Shown piece by piece: positions 1-11,093 of a DNA stretch of 64,000 bases. This DNA is from Mytilinidion resinicola. Lineage: Eukaryota > Ascomycota > Dothideomycetes > Mytilinidiales > Mytilinidiaceae. Position 1 is the first letter of the stretch; every line of letters starts with the position of its first letter. The notes below the pieces were generated by a model. That model was not told the origin of the DNA and made no database searches. It saw nothing but the letters and a program-made list of their open reading frames with translations. Location of the stretch: positions 229,349 through 293,348 of the forward strand of contig NW_022985466.1 in NCBI RefSeq assembly GCF_010093595.1. The letters are read 5' to 3'. The translations under genes and the position numbers were made by a program.

Positions 1-216
1 CAACAAAGTATTAGTTACTGAATAAGCACAGGTTATTACGTGGCAAATGGAGGTGGCAATAAGCGCTAGCAGGGAGCGCTGCTGGCCCGCTCATGTTACC
101 CCCTTGTATACACCGTTTCGCCGCCGCTTAAGCCCCGACAGCCCCACCTGTCAACGTTAGTCTCCACTCTCGCCCTTAGGCCCCTATTCCGCTTTCCCGG
201 TTCTAGCGCGCACACC

Positions 217-658
217 TAACGTAGTCGGCAAGCCAGTGGGCCATGCAAGCCAGTGGGCCACCCAATTATTGGTGCGATTTAGACCTTTTAGCACCCCAGC
301 AATCTCAACAACCAGAGAATATTCTAGGTTGTGACTTAGGATAATGATATCCGTGGCTATTTTAATATCATCTGTTAATTTTTTAGATCTCTTGATAGCC
401 CTGTTTAGCCGCAGTAAAATTTTGCCTAGTTTTGGCCCCCAAAATCAAGTAATACCTACCATATAATAGGATTACGCTGCCATACTGCTCCAAACATTCT
501 CTTAGCTATTAAAATGAGCTAGATAGTGTATGCAATCTTAAAGCTATACTTTATATCTCGTGGTTGTTGAGATTGCTGGGGTGCTAAAAGGTCTAAATTG
601 CACCAATAATTGGGTGGCCCACTGGCTTGCATGGCCCACTGGCTTGCCGACTACGTTA
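217..658. mobile_element. MITE with 97-bp terminal inverted repeats (Tc1/mariner-pogo type)
   Basis: Bases 217-313 and 562-658 are reverse complements with a single mismatch (a CG in the left arm against CA in the right). The ends read TAACGTAGTCGG and CCGACTACGTTA, so the outermost TA is consistent with a TA target duplication as used by Tc1/mariner and pogo elements. Each arm also holds a direct repeat of a GCAAGCCAGTGGGCCA unit. The roughly 250-bp core has no open reading frame, so the element is non-autonomous. The near-identity of the arms suggests fairly recent activity. Confidence 0.88.
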
Positions 659-1456
659 TTCATCACTCACTCAATGACCCGAAGAACTTCCAGCCCACCG
701 CGTCGCATCCATCCGGGACTTTAACAGTTCGTGGGGCATCCTAAAAGGCTACCGTCTCATGAATATCGACGTCTTGTCCGGATCCCCGATACTGTGTCGA
801 AAAGCTGTTCACAGCGGCGTTCAGTCTGGTGTTGAAGTTTCAAGCGTGAGGAGAACGACATAGTTGATGCATCACTGCTGTAAGTTGGGAGCTAGGAATC
901 AGTCTAGGTAGAGAAGCATGTTTATGTAGCTTGAATACAAACGCATTTGAGTTGGTAAACAAGGCTCACACAACATCACGGGATGGAGGGAAAAGCAAGG
1001 TCGGGTATGGTTTCTCCGCTTGCCGGGCAGCCTCAGGCATCAATATATCAACTCCGCATTGATCCTTAGCTTCTACATACCACTCAACGCCTAGCCTGGG
1101 GTCTTTGCACGTTCCTGAATTGGTTTAGTCTCGTTCGACTACGACATTCTATTCGAAAGCAAAGCAGATCGAAAGCAGAGCAGAGCGACAACCTCAGATA
1201 TCAGGCTCCAGCTGCATAGCCTGCGGCCCAGCTCACAGCCCCCGCCACTGCATATTGAAATTATACTATTTGATACAAATAAAGCCCACTCTTGCAATTA
1301 TCGATCTTCTCTACGTACTCTCGCTCTACTTTCGTCACTCACCGTCCAAAGGTAGACATATGCGGCCCACAGTTGTAGAGTACCGTCAAGCCACGTGATT
1401 CGTTCCCCGATCTGATTTTGAGGCCTTCTCGACAATTCATTCATTATTCATAGAAT
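659..1456. other. Intergenic, upstream of the ankyrin gene
   Basis: No gene recognised. The last 150 bases before the ATG at 1457 are pyrimidine-rich and probably contain the promoter and leader of the downstream gene. Confidence 0.5.
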
Positions 1457-4400
1457 ATGGCGGATCCGCTGTCGATTGCTGCCAGTGCCTATGGTCTCGT
1501 TCAGGCCGTTTCCGCTACCACCAAGGAGCTTCAAAAATTGCGAGAGACGAAAACTGCGCCTTCTGAATTTCTGGCCTTGCTGAACGAGGTGAGATTCAAG
1601 CCCCAGAGTCCCAGACTACGAGAATTTCGCTAAAATTTCAGTCAAGGCAACCGATCTCTGATTTGTCCTTGATCATGTCGTGCAAGCCTGTCAAAATGAT
1701 CGAATTTTGCACAGACTTGACGCACACAGTTCAGATGTCATCGACATTTCCATTGGACGAGCCTCTCGTCTTGTAGAAGAACTCAAGCTCTTGACTAGTC
1801 GGTTGGCGGTAAACGGGAGACAACCAAGTCTCTTGATATGGTATTCTCAAAAGAAATCGATTCAAGCTAGTCGAGATTCCCTCCGCGCTGTGCGAGAAGA
1901 TCTTGCGACGGTAATCGCAACGATCAATATATCACAAATGTAAGGTGTAATTCAATCCTATCTCTAGCACATCTAACTTGTGCTTCAGGCGTGCAATTGA
2001 GTTGCAGCTCCAGCACATTTCACTTCCAACTCACAGTCCTGTCGGTCATGTGAACGCTACGGCTTCTCCACCGAGTTTTGTAACTGATTCTCTCCTCACA
2101 TCTCCCGCTGGCAACATCGATTCCATCCATGAGGATCTTCGTGGAGTTCTACAAAGTATGAAGATATCCGCAACTGCAACAAAACCATGGTCTCCGAGTG
2201 ACGACGACACCGAGACAATGGTTTCATCTACCGGTTACCAAAAGTCCTTTAGACCCAAAATCTTGCCACGGGAAGAAGATCTATATGGATTTACGCCTGG
2301 ATGCAATTGCACAAGCCATTCTATGCACACATATCGCTCTTATCCGAAATTTCGATCATCATTTGGAGTAGCCATCATCAAAATGGCTAGTGGCTCGAGG
2401 CATTGTAAGAGCACGCGATGTTACCGGTCCTCATCGATGTGGCTGCGTATCTTATATCTCTTCCCTCCTTGGTTCTTACGCGGGGAAATAGCCATTGAGC
2501 TCAGGTGGCATATTCGTCGGCCTTCCATCAAGTCTACGCTTAGAATCATGGAGCCAATGGAAAATCGCGCTCGTCTGTTGAGCCTGATCGCTGTGGGCGC
2601 AACGCTCGAAGTGAAAAAAGATTTTATTGAAGGCAGATCAACGCCGTATGATTGTGATACTGACGGTAATACGCCACTCCATGTAAGTCGTCTGCCCCTT
2701 TGGTTCCTAATTCTTCCTCTGTCCCTCATTTCTCTGATTTCGACAAGCGCTTCTCATGCAATACCCTGTAAAGATCATATATTGATGATTTTTAGTATGC
2801 GGTTCTTTTTAACCAAAGAGAGCTCTGTTTTCTCTTCGACAACTACGCAACGAAGTGGAGCTGGTCGAACTATTCTGGCTAGTATGAAGAGCGACCCAAT
2901 GTGAATACATGCATTTTGCTAATCAACCTGCAGTACCGCTGTTGAAGAAGCCTACATACACGCTGGCATGAGCCGTACTGGCACTCTAGACTTAGCAGAT
3001 TTGTCACTCTTAGGCCTTCACATCGGAAGTCCCTATGATCATAACGCTCTACAACTGAACGCCCTACATATGTCCGTCCTCTCACTATCGACCATAACAG
3101 TCCAGGAACAACTAGAGATCAGTACTACGGAGCTTGATGCCCCAGACGCATATGGTCGAACGGCTTTGATGATGGCAGCAATGAGGTCAGACGAGAGAAC
3201 TGCACATGACTTGCTCGAATTTGGTGCCGATTGTGCTGCAATCGACTGCAGAGGCAGGACTCCTTTGCACTACGCCGCCGGAGCTAGGTCACAAGTCTGC
3301 GTAGCTCTATTATTAGACGCTGGTGCATCAGGCTCGGCAATTGACGACCTCGGCGCGAGCCCTCTATACTACGCCGCCAGACTTCCGTCCGATCAAGAAG
3401 GTCTCCTCAGGTGCCTATTTTCTCACGGCGCAGACTTCAATTGCAGGTTTCGCTACGGAGGTTGGACTCCAGCTCATGCCGCATGTGCCACCGAGAATCA
3501 TACCAACCTGAAGACATTGATAGACTTGGGAGCCGATTTCAGGTTGTCAGACAATTGGGGAAACACGCCACTCCAGATAGCCGTGTTCAAGGAGAATGTC
3601 GAGGCTGTTCTGTGCCTTGTCTCTCACGGTGCCAGCACTGATTCAGCAGACCAGCTGGGCGGCCAGTCTTACCCAATAAGCAATATGACGATACTAGAAC
3701 ACCTTCAAAGAGCCCGCTCCGTAAATGCATATGAATCAGACGACGATTCCGATGACGACGTTTCCTCTTTTTATTCACTAGTCGAATCAGCCGATGACGA
3801 TTCCTCTTTTCATTCATTACTTGCATCCTCGTCTTCCTTAGACGCCCCGGTAGACACGGATCGTGCCAAAACTATCGACGTCCCGCTTATCAACTCATTT
3901 TGGTCCCGGACGCTCTGGTGTTTCATAAGCTTATACTGCCTAGGACGCTCTAACGTCGTTTCACTGCTACTACTGCTATGTTGCGTCACCCTTCCCTATT
4001 TCCTTTATGCATCCGTCGGCTGGTACAACCGATATCGAAAGTCGAAGAGCATGGATCGGGTCACTCATGTGGATCTGTCGTGGTTCACGGCCCGATCAGG
4101 TATTATCGCTCCGGTTTCTATACAATCAGCTAAAGAATTCCTTTTGGGGTGGCCGAAGTTACCAACTGGCAAGCTGCGAATGATATGGTCTTGTGTAAGA
4201 TACGACTTCTTTTTATTCACATACCTCCCTACAATCTTCCAGTTTCTGATGTTAGAGTAGCGGTGCGGCCACATGGGTCATGATGACTTCCTCGAGACAA
4301 CTCCCGGAGCCACGGCTAGACTTGCGGATCAGATGATTGCCTCTGGAATAATCTCTAAAGCGGAAATTACTCGGACCCCTTCAAAAATGACTGGTTTTAT

Positions 4401-5299
4401 GTCGCATCTCATTTCGCGGATTCGGACTACTTTCAAACGGATTTTCAACGTTACTGCTCGAAAATTGCATTCGCCTGGCATACCTATGGCTGTTATTGCC
4501 AGCCCTGGCCAGCAGACTAACCCAACGACAGCGCCTGGTAGCCCAAGGTTCCTGATCATGTGCATGAAAGATAGTCGGCATACGACAAGCTACGACCCCA
4601 TAGATATATCTGCAGTCAAATCAGACGAGGAGCTCTTTATGCTCCTGCATAAAGTCTACTCGAAGAAGCGAAACTCGGTTTCCAAACTCTTCTCCTTCAA
4701 AGTGCTCACGAGAATTGACTTCATCAAGGTATGCTTATAGTAACTCATCTCAAATCTTTATGTACTATTAACAAGGAGCTTCCTCGGGACTTCAAAGGTT
4801 GCAGAATACATAGGCTTCCCCTAAGGCTAACAACTCACAGTTCACCTTACGAAAGAACGCCGTGGCCGATTGCATACAAACAAACGAAGTCCCTCCGGAA
4901 AACGCTAAACACTACGACTACGCACCGCGACCGCCTGACGATATACCAATCCCACCTCTCGGTTCCGAGTACCTTCTTCACAGGTTGCATGAGCCTCACG
5001 ATGGGCAAGAAGACGTGACGTGCCTTGAGCAGCTTCCAAAACGACTCGAGAAAAGGCTGGAACGAGGGAAAGAGCCGGATAACGTCACAGCTTGGGGTGT
5101 CCATTTCGTGGAGGGTCGCTTCATGGCGAAGCTGTATGTTTTTATGACGATCGCACTTGCCTGCGGTAGCCTTGGGTTTGGAGTAGGGTATTGGTACTAT
5201 ACCCGAGATTTGTCTAGTGCATTTCAGGCCGCGGGATATATTTGTGGCATCCAGGCGCTTTTGCTTAATCTGTGGCAGGCTTGGGCGCTGAGGGATTGA
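1457..5299 (+). pseudogene. Ankyrin-repeat membrane protein with PigL_N-like N-terminus, one in-frame stop
   Basis: Proposed exons are 1457-1588, 1647-1939, 1989-2682, 2796-2881, 2934-4194, 4261-4728 and 4841-5299. All junctions are GT-AG and all phases agree, giving about 1130 codons. The N-terminus (MADPLSIAASAYGL...) is the helical domain common at the start of fungal NACHT and ankyrin proteins. Ankyrin repeats follow, encoded at about 2650-3700. An acidic Ser-rich stretch (3740-3840) precedes hydrophobic segments near 3920-4010 and a CxCG motif read across the 4194/4261 junction. The C-terminus has further hydrophobic segments (about 5120-5280). The only lesion is TGA at 1659-1661, early in exon 2, inside the conserved N-terminal domain. 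It would be Arg if the first base were C. A product starting downstream, or a sequencing error, cannot be excluded. No enzymatic function is apparent. Related proteins are usually discussed as signalling or non-self recognition proteins. Confidence 0.68.
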
Positions 5300-5952
5300 G
5301 GATTCGCAGAACTGGAAGGTCCTCATCATGAAACGCTTTAAATTCACAAAGTTACGACCATCTTACTACGGAAGCTCTCGTTCAAGAAAGCGGCATTCCA
5401 ACGCCCATCTCATATCATTGGGACCACTGTTATACCGCATTACACCCCTGGGCGAAGTTAAATGAGAAAAAATAGCGTACAACAGCGGCCTATCACGGAT
5501 ATAACGTCGTCCATGGCCGGGAAAGCTTACATCTCTGGCGGGAGTCCGGTCCCTTCGCCTCGAGGCCGGAGGGTGTACTAACATTAGCGCAGCCGAAACT
5601 CAAAAGCGACTTCATCGGAAAGATCCTCTTAATTTACCCCCCTTTGATATGAAAAGAGCTACACAAGAGCTACGAACCTTAGCTGGAAAGAATAGCTGGA
5701 ATCACCACATCACCATGATATCATAGGCGGCAAGATGCATAGTCAGAGCATGGCTGTATTAACGAGGAGAGGTTGATGAATCTAGAGCCCTAGGTTCCAT
5801 CAATATCGGCAGTCTAAACCATCTCTAAGCAAGAACTCGAAAAAAAAACTGTTGGAGGCATTGCCAGCTTTTCTAGAACGCAGACACCGATATACAGCAG
5901 ACCGCTTGCGTAATCGTCAATCGAACCGGTACCTGAGCAAAACTTCGCCAGA
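5300..5952. other. Intergenic between convergent genes
   Basis: No gene recognised. It holds the 3' regions of the ankyrin gene (plus) and the Myb-like gene (minus). No repeat was noticed. Confidence 0.45.
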
Positions 5953-6299
5953 CTACCGACGTGCTGTCAAGATAACTAGCACGTGTCATCCGTATGATCT
6001 TCCAACACGTTAGCTTTGACCCTTATTGGATTGGAAAATTCGAACTTACCCGCCTGAGCGTCGTCGTCATCTCCCTTGATGTGCTTGCCAGGGAAGATCT
6101 CCTTCAGGCGATCGCGGATCGACTCCCAACGAGCCGGTCCGCCGTTCGGAGAGCTGTTGAGCGTACCGGCAATCTTGTGGCAAGAGTCGCCTGCGTTGTA
6201 CTTCTTCACCAGCTCGTCGTCCATGGCCTTCGTCCATTTGTTGTTCCAGGTGCCGTTGTACGAGTACTTGGTCACCTTGGCGGCGTGGTAGGCAGGCAT
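5953..6299 (-). CDS. Small Myb/SANT-like domain protein
   Basis: Two exons on the minus strand, 6299-6050 and 5963-5953, give an 86-residue protein. The intron has a strong GTAAGT donor, a CTAAC branch site and a CAG acceptor. Splicing replaces the read-through tail by a short basic end (AARR). The sequence NNKWTKAMDDELV...RWESIRDRLKEIFP has the tryptophan spacing and helix pattern of a Myb/SANT-like DNA-binding fold. An acidic run (DDDD) follows. Such tiny single-domain fungal proteins are common and mostly uncharacterised, so a nuclear, DNA-binding role is an inference. The leader at 6340-6480 is a GT-rich (CA-rich on the coding strand) low-complexity tract, typical of a fungal 5' leader. 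Confidence 0.68.
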
Positions 6300-7277
6300 G
6301 TTGAGTTGTTGAGTTGAGGGAGACTGTGGAATGGGTGAGTATAATTCGGTAGGGGGTGGTGATTCCTTGGCTTACTTTGATTGTGGAGGTTGGGTGTTGG
6401 GTTGAGTGGGGAATAATGTTGGTTGTGGTGGGTGTGGGTGTGGTAGTTGTGGTTGTGGAGTTGATGGAGGAGTTGTAGGGATCCATCAGTGAAAAGCGGG
6501 AGTTACTGCACCGGATGCCACTCCTCTCGCTGCTGGCGTGCCCGCCAGTGAATGTCACTTTGGTGCTTCCCAGGCGCCAGCGAGTTCCCAACACACAACG
6601 AATCCCCGCCAAGTTCACCAACAGTAGCCAAATCAACGAAGCCCCTAAACTCACCACCATCAGGGTAGCGAGATCACGTGCCAGGCCCCTTTCTGGAGAC
6701 CCTCGATATACTGTATGTGCTGGAATTTTTTATATTCCTTTTAAGCGAATCCTGGTACGTCCTCGAAGCCGTCCTTGTTAAGCCTTCTTTCTGATTCATG
6801 TGGGGCTGTAATTTGAAAGCATGATGCAGTGTCCGAGAGCATCTCAAGGATCTTCTTGGTGTGTCAAATTGGGATCTTAAACTATATGATCAAGGCTTTA
6901 GTGGGTATGACATCCTAGGTGAACAGGGTTTGATATGTCTTGAGTGGTCTCACTTTCCTATTGGGGCTCGCAGAGTAGCTGAGAAGATGAGCTAATATAC
7001 AGGTCCTAGATGAACTTTAACGAGTGCCTGGAAAATGGGTACATACTACAATAAACGCTCTATCTCGCAATCAGTCAATTATCGGGACATAAAGCAGATT
7101 TCACGGCTAAAGGTCCGAAATGTTAGTTCTTCCGGTATTTTGTCTCATCTTATTGTTGTATTGCCTCCCACCACGTTTGCTTCGATCAACTATTTATACA
7201 CCACGCTCTTGCTTTTGACCCAACTACAAGATCATCCGCTCTAAGCCCCAAATGCCTAACAACTCGGACGGAAACGT
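6300..7277. other. Intergenic with a low-complexity leader tract
   Basis: Bases 6340-6480 are a GT/GGT-rich tract that forms the pyrimidine/CA-rich leader of the minus-strand Myb-like gene. I see no gene or repeat in the rest. Confidence 0.45.
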
Positions 7278-8300
7278 TCATTCGCGACAAGGGATCCGTA
7301 AAACATTAGGCTCTAGCCCCAAGCGCTCGGAAATCTCGTCGTGATTAGATGCCATGATGGGTCGCTCAAAAAGGCCTAAGGCGGTGGCCATAACAGTCAC
7401 CGGCCCAATCCTCAACAAGTGGCCCACCATGCTTTCCGCAAGCTCGATCTTCTGTTCCAACGTGCCAAGCATCCTAACCTTAATATCGAAATATTCTCCT
7501 AGTACGGTGCGCAACGTTTGTATGGTAACACAAGCCCTGACCTTCTCCGTTGTATAGTCTGGAATGTCGAGATCGTAAACCAGCTCCACCTCGAGTAGCC
7601 GGCGCTCCAAGAAAGCATGGAGAAAGCGGCAGATGAAGAGCAACATGGGCTTCTGTATGGCCATGTAATCCCCCTTGTTGTGCATCCATTTTACCCAGAA
7701 GGTTTTCATCCAGGGGTCAATCGCCGTCAACAGGTCTTCGATGCCCCTCGTTTCATCATCTTCCCATTCGTATTTTGCGGCCTCGAGGCAAGTGAACCAG
7801 ATTGCTTTACCGAGGAAACTGAAGGCATCGCGAGCCTTCGCAAAGTCTCGGCTGGTAGAGGTAGGTTGAACAACAAGGCAGAAGGAATCTTCATGCAGGG
7901 CAGTCATTCGAGTCTTCAACAGCGCTTGTGCCTCGTCTCGGATTTGCTTGCATGTGGCCAGAATGGCGGTATTGAAAGTCCAGTCGCGCAGGAAACAATC
8001 GTCGACATCGGGGGTGAAGCCATTGAGGGGAGAAGGGATGTCGCTCATATTAGGGAGACGTTCGTAGACCATGAGGCGGATATCTTTCGAAAGGTCCATG
8101 AATCGGAAACGCCACTTTATGGGCCCTTTCGTGCGCCTGGAGTAGCCGCTGCAGCTTGTGAGTGATTGGAAACTACCCAGAATTGTGGAGGGGCACTCAC
8201 TGGGAAGTTTCTGTCTGTTGTACCATTTCGTCTTCATGTCCCATTGGCTTCCAGATGGAGAGCCCTTGCCTCGTCTCACCATTTTTTTGCATCTGCCCAT
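7278..8300 (-). CDS. F-box/2EXR-like protein (divergent partner of 8628-9566)
   Basis: The reading frame is open from 8300 to the stop at 7278. A likely intron (8200-8126, GTGAGT donor, AAG acceptor, phase 1) would remove about 25 residues just before the conserved block, leaving about 315 residues. The block FRFMDLSKDIRLMVYERLP is the short N-terminal motif of fungal F-box-like/2EXR proteins. The rest, typical of that family, lacks catalytic motifs and contains ATCKQIRDEA. It is transcribed away from a paralogue at 8628 that shares FRFLDL-KELR and the INDEA-type motif. These proteins are expanded in plant-associated fungi and are presumed adaptors. Substrate unknown. The start could instead be one of the Met codons at about 8280 or 8237. 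Confidence 0.66.
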   Translation of the reverse strand: MGRCKKMVRRGKGSPSGSQWDMKTKWYNRQKLPSECPSTILGSFQSLTSCSGYSRRTKGPIKWRFRFMDLSKDIRLMVYERLPNMSDIPSPLNGFTPDVDDCFLRDWTFNTAILATCKQIRDEAQALLKTRMTALHEDSFCLVVQPTSTSRDFAKARDAFSFLGKAIWFTCLEAAKYEWEDDETRGIEDLLTAIDPWMKTFWVKWMHNKGDYMAIQKPMLLFICRFLHAFLERRLLEVELVYDLDIPDYTTEKVRACVTIQTLRTVLGEYFDIKVRMLGTLEQKIELAESMVGHLLRIGPVTVMATALGLFERPIMASNHDEISERLGLEPNVLRIPCRE

Positions 8301-8627
8301 CTTCTAAGATCGTGGTGCTGGAGTGTAGCGAAGTGTTGCTTTGAGGGTGGTAGAGAGGGAGTGGCTGATTGATGCGCGGGTTATGGCTTGCAGTGAACTT
8401 TGTTGTTATACTAGAATGTCGGAGTGGATCCACGGGAGTGACAGGAGAGGGGAGGGAGTGTCCAGGCGTGCGGGCAGAACATTGTTTATGGAGCACCACT
8501 TCACCAACAGACCTCCACCGTACCTCATAAGGCTCCACGTCACTGCCAACCCAATACTTACCCTACACAAAACCCGCACTGAGCTCTTAAGATCCCAGAA
8601 CACCTACACAACCTCATCAACACCACC
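8301..8627. promoter_or_regulatory. Shared divergent promoter region of two 2EXR-like genes
   Basis: The 327 bases between the two divergent paralogues contain no other gene. Both upstream regions must lie here. No palindromic operator was recognised. Confidence 0.45.
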
Positions 8628-9566
8628 ATGGTCACTCTCGCACGCCACCCTGGCCTAGACGGCGAGGGCGAGAACGTCAACAAGTACGTGTATCGCTTTT
8701 CCAGCAGAAGCTTCATTCAACTAACAATTCTTCCCAGTCATTCATCGTCTGCCGGACCATCATCTGCCAGACCCTCCCAGCGCTGGGTCAGAGAAGGACC
8801 ATTTCGATTCCTCGACCTCCCCAAAGAACTCCGCCTGAAAGTCTACGAGTACATTCCCGAAGTCTCGAAGCAACCCCTCCCTTTCAACCTCAAGCAAGAG
8901 CGCGACGATGAGATATACTGGCGAAAATGGACAGTCAATCCCGCGATTCTCTCTACAAGCAAGATGATCAACGACGAAGCTTCAGCCATTCTCCGACCAA
9001 CTGTGAACAAATTTCGGGCCGAGGACATGATCCTCGAAGTCTATGTTAATTCCGCCCCAGAACACGAACTCCACGTCCTCAGCAATCCCAATGAACCTCT
9101 TGTCTTGGTCAACATTGCTCCGGTCGTTTACAATGCCCTCTATTCTGCCTCCCCCTATTGGCCTTCCGGGGGCTATTTCCTTGCATGGGGCCAGAGACAC
9201 ACTACGTATTTTGGAGGCTATCAATTTACCCAATTGCTTAACAATGAAGCAGACAGGTTAGAGGCAGAGCGGCTTCTAAATCGCATGGTGAGGCGCAAAA
9301 AGTTAGAGACACACCTCCTCTACGACTCCAACGTCTGCTCCGTCTCGAGCATAAGTCTCGCGATCCTCCAGGTCGTTTCATTGGCTACCCTTCCACCCTT
9401 CACGACAAATATAAGACTCAGCATCAAAGTGGCTGAGAGAGGGATAGGAGAGCTGCTGTCTCCGGCACAATTTGCCGAGAAGCACAGGAACAGGATCCCT
9501 CTGGAGTACTTCAACATGCTCACTAGGGTGTCAACGCCACCCCGTGTCATCTGCCATTATTTTTAG
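8628..9566 (+). CDS. F-box/2EXR-like protein
   Basis: Exons 8628-8683 and 8738-9566, with an intron from GTACGT to CCCAG in phase 2, give 294 residues. After a Ser/Pro-rich N-terminus, FRFLDLPKELRLKVYEYIP matches the N-terminal F-box-like/2EXR motif. TSKMINDEASAIL follows at the expected distance. The rest has no recognisable domain. It is a diverged paralogue of the minus-strand gene at 7278-8300 and shares its upstream region, so an inverted local duplication is likely. Function inferred only: adaptor or regulatory protein. Confidence 0.7.
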   Translation: MVTLARHPGLDGEGENVNKYVYRFSSRSFIQLTILPSHSSSAGPSSARPSQRWVREGPFRFLDLPKELRLKVYEYIPEVSKQPLPFNLKQERDDEIYWRKWTVNPAILSTSKMINDEASAILRPTVNKFRAEDMILEVYVNSAPEHELHVLSNPNEPLVLVNIAPVVYNALYSASPYWPSGGYFLAWGQRHTTYFGGYQFTQLLNNEADRLEAERLLNRMVRRKKLETHLLYDSNVCSVSSISLAILQVVSLATLPPFTTNIRLSIKVAERGIGELLSPAQFAEKHRNRIPLEYFNMLTRVSTPPRVICHYF

Positions 9567-10124
9567 CCAGGCATCAAGGCCCAGAGGAGCGACGTGGTGG
9601 ATTCACAATGTAAATTAGACTAGATTTCACAGGCTTTTGGTTATGAATTTGACATTATGAGACCTCTCCTACATATACGCGCTCGAAGCGATAAACCTGA
9701 CTGCGAGGGTAGCACACAGACCGGGCTAGTCGTTATAGCTCGTCTGTCTGACCCAATCTTGCCCTTCTCGTCGCCGAAGACCTACCAGAGCCAGACGACA
9801 GTGATTAAGACTGGGCTGAATTGAAGCGCAGGGGACTTTGGATCACGACTGACAACATGTTGAGGCTGTATGGAAGACCCTCCAATGTGTGAAGGCTGGT
9901 CATAGCAGAAATGCATATGTCTTCATTTGTGCGGCCGCTAACTTTAAGTCACCGGGCAGCCGACAATTCATTAAGAACGTCCACCCAGCTTCTTCTTCAG
10001 CACAAACCTCACCCCACCTTCCGGACTCCTCTACCACCCCTTCACCACCTCACGGTGGCCCTCGAACTGCCCTCTTTCTCCCCCAACAGCTTGGTAGCAC
10101 ATCTTAATTCAGAATCTCCCACCC
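9567..10124. other. Intergenic
   Basis: No gene recognised. The pyrimidine-rich stretch 9980-10110 is the likely leader of the F-box gene that follows. Confidence 0.4.
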
Positions 10125-11093
10125 ATGAGCTTCAATCACGCCACTGAAACCAGCGCTGAAATGCCTTCCTCACAGCGCGTAGGCCAGATCGTCGAGCTTA
10201 TCGAAAACATCTTCCAGCATCTCCCGTTCACCGACGTCATCTCAGCCAAGCGCGTATGCAAGCACTGGCGCGACATCATCGACGACAGCTTCCCCATCCA
10301 ACAACAACTGTTCTTCGCTCCACTCACCAAAGCCCCAACACTGCGAGTCCCCGGCTTCCTGCTTCCCAAATCGGCCGCTTACCTCAATGATGCTGTCTAC
10401 TGAGTGCCGCCCGTCATCGGCCGTCAGTGGCACCCAATGCTCCTCCGCATGCTAATGCAGCGTCGACATTCGTTCATCACGTACCGGGGAAGTAAGGCGT
10501 GGTACTCGACGGAAATCTTTGGCACAATAAAGAAGCGAAGCTGTCAAAGCTGGCACGACTACTTCGACGAAGACCATTGGGTCACGAAGCTCCTGGAGAC
10601 CCCAACCGGCGAATGGCAACGTGCGCTGTGCTGTCAGCCGCCAATCTTCATCTTGCGGAGCGGATACGACGAGCGCGAGACTCACGAACCGAGGCAGATT
10701 GAGATCGAGACGGAGGCTGGGTGTGGAGGCATCACTATGCTGCAGATCCAGGAGTACGTTCGCGATCTAGTGAAGAAGATCAAGACAGCGGCGGAGGCCT
10801 ATGAGCGCTCTAGGCAGACTGAGGTGATTGTTCCCGCTGGGTTGGAGGGACTAGAGCGATGGGAGTTTATCCGCCAGTCGCGATGGCCGCCGGAAGTGCG
10901 ACGGGATCCTATCGAACTTCAACGGAAGCTCTCGTGGTGTGAAAATGCGTTTGGTACTGAAGGTGATTACGCCGGTGAGCGATGGATCATGGAAGAGGCA
11001 GATGATGGCACCGTGGGGGGTTCGTGTAAGCTGCTACTTCGGGAGGATGAAGAGGTCCAGGATCATGGTGATGCTGATACGACGAGGACCTAG
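10125..11093 (+). pseudogene. F-box protein gene interrupted by a single in-frame TGA
   Basis: The first 92 codons (10125-10400) encode a clear F-box: QIVELIENIFQHLPFTDVIS followed by AKRVCKHWRDIIDDS. A TGA at 10401-10403 interrupts the frame. The same frame then continues for about 230 codons to the stop at 11091, starting with VPPVIGRQWHPMLLRM, which looks like a natural continuation of fungal F-box proteins. No plausible intron removes the TGA: the only local GT-AG pair would be 33 bases. The full-length product would be about 322 residues and would recruit substrates to an SCF ubiquitin ligase. As it stands, translation should stop after a bare F-box unless the stop is read through or is a sequence error. 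Confidence 0.72.

Noticed and set aside
4243..4260. Stop TAG at 4258 as the end of the ankyrin gene
   Set aside because: Using the TAG itself as acceptor (intron 4195-4260) keeps the phase and restores a CRCG-type motif followed by a long conserved-looking C-terminal part.
10401..10403. TGA as selenocysteine or as part of a tiny intron in the F-box gene
   Set aside because: Selenoprotein machinery is not expected in this group. The only local GT-AG pair would give a 33-base intron, which is too short.
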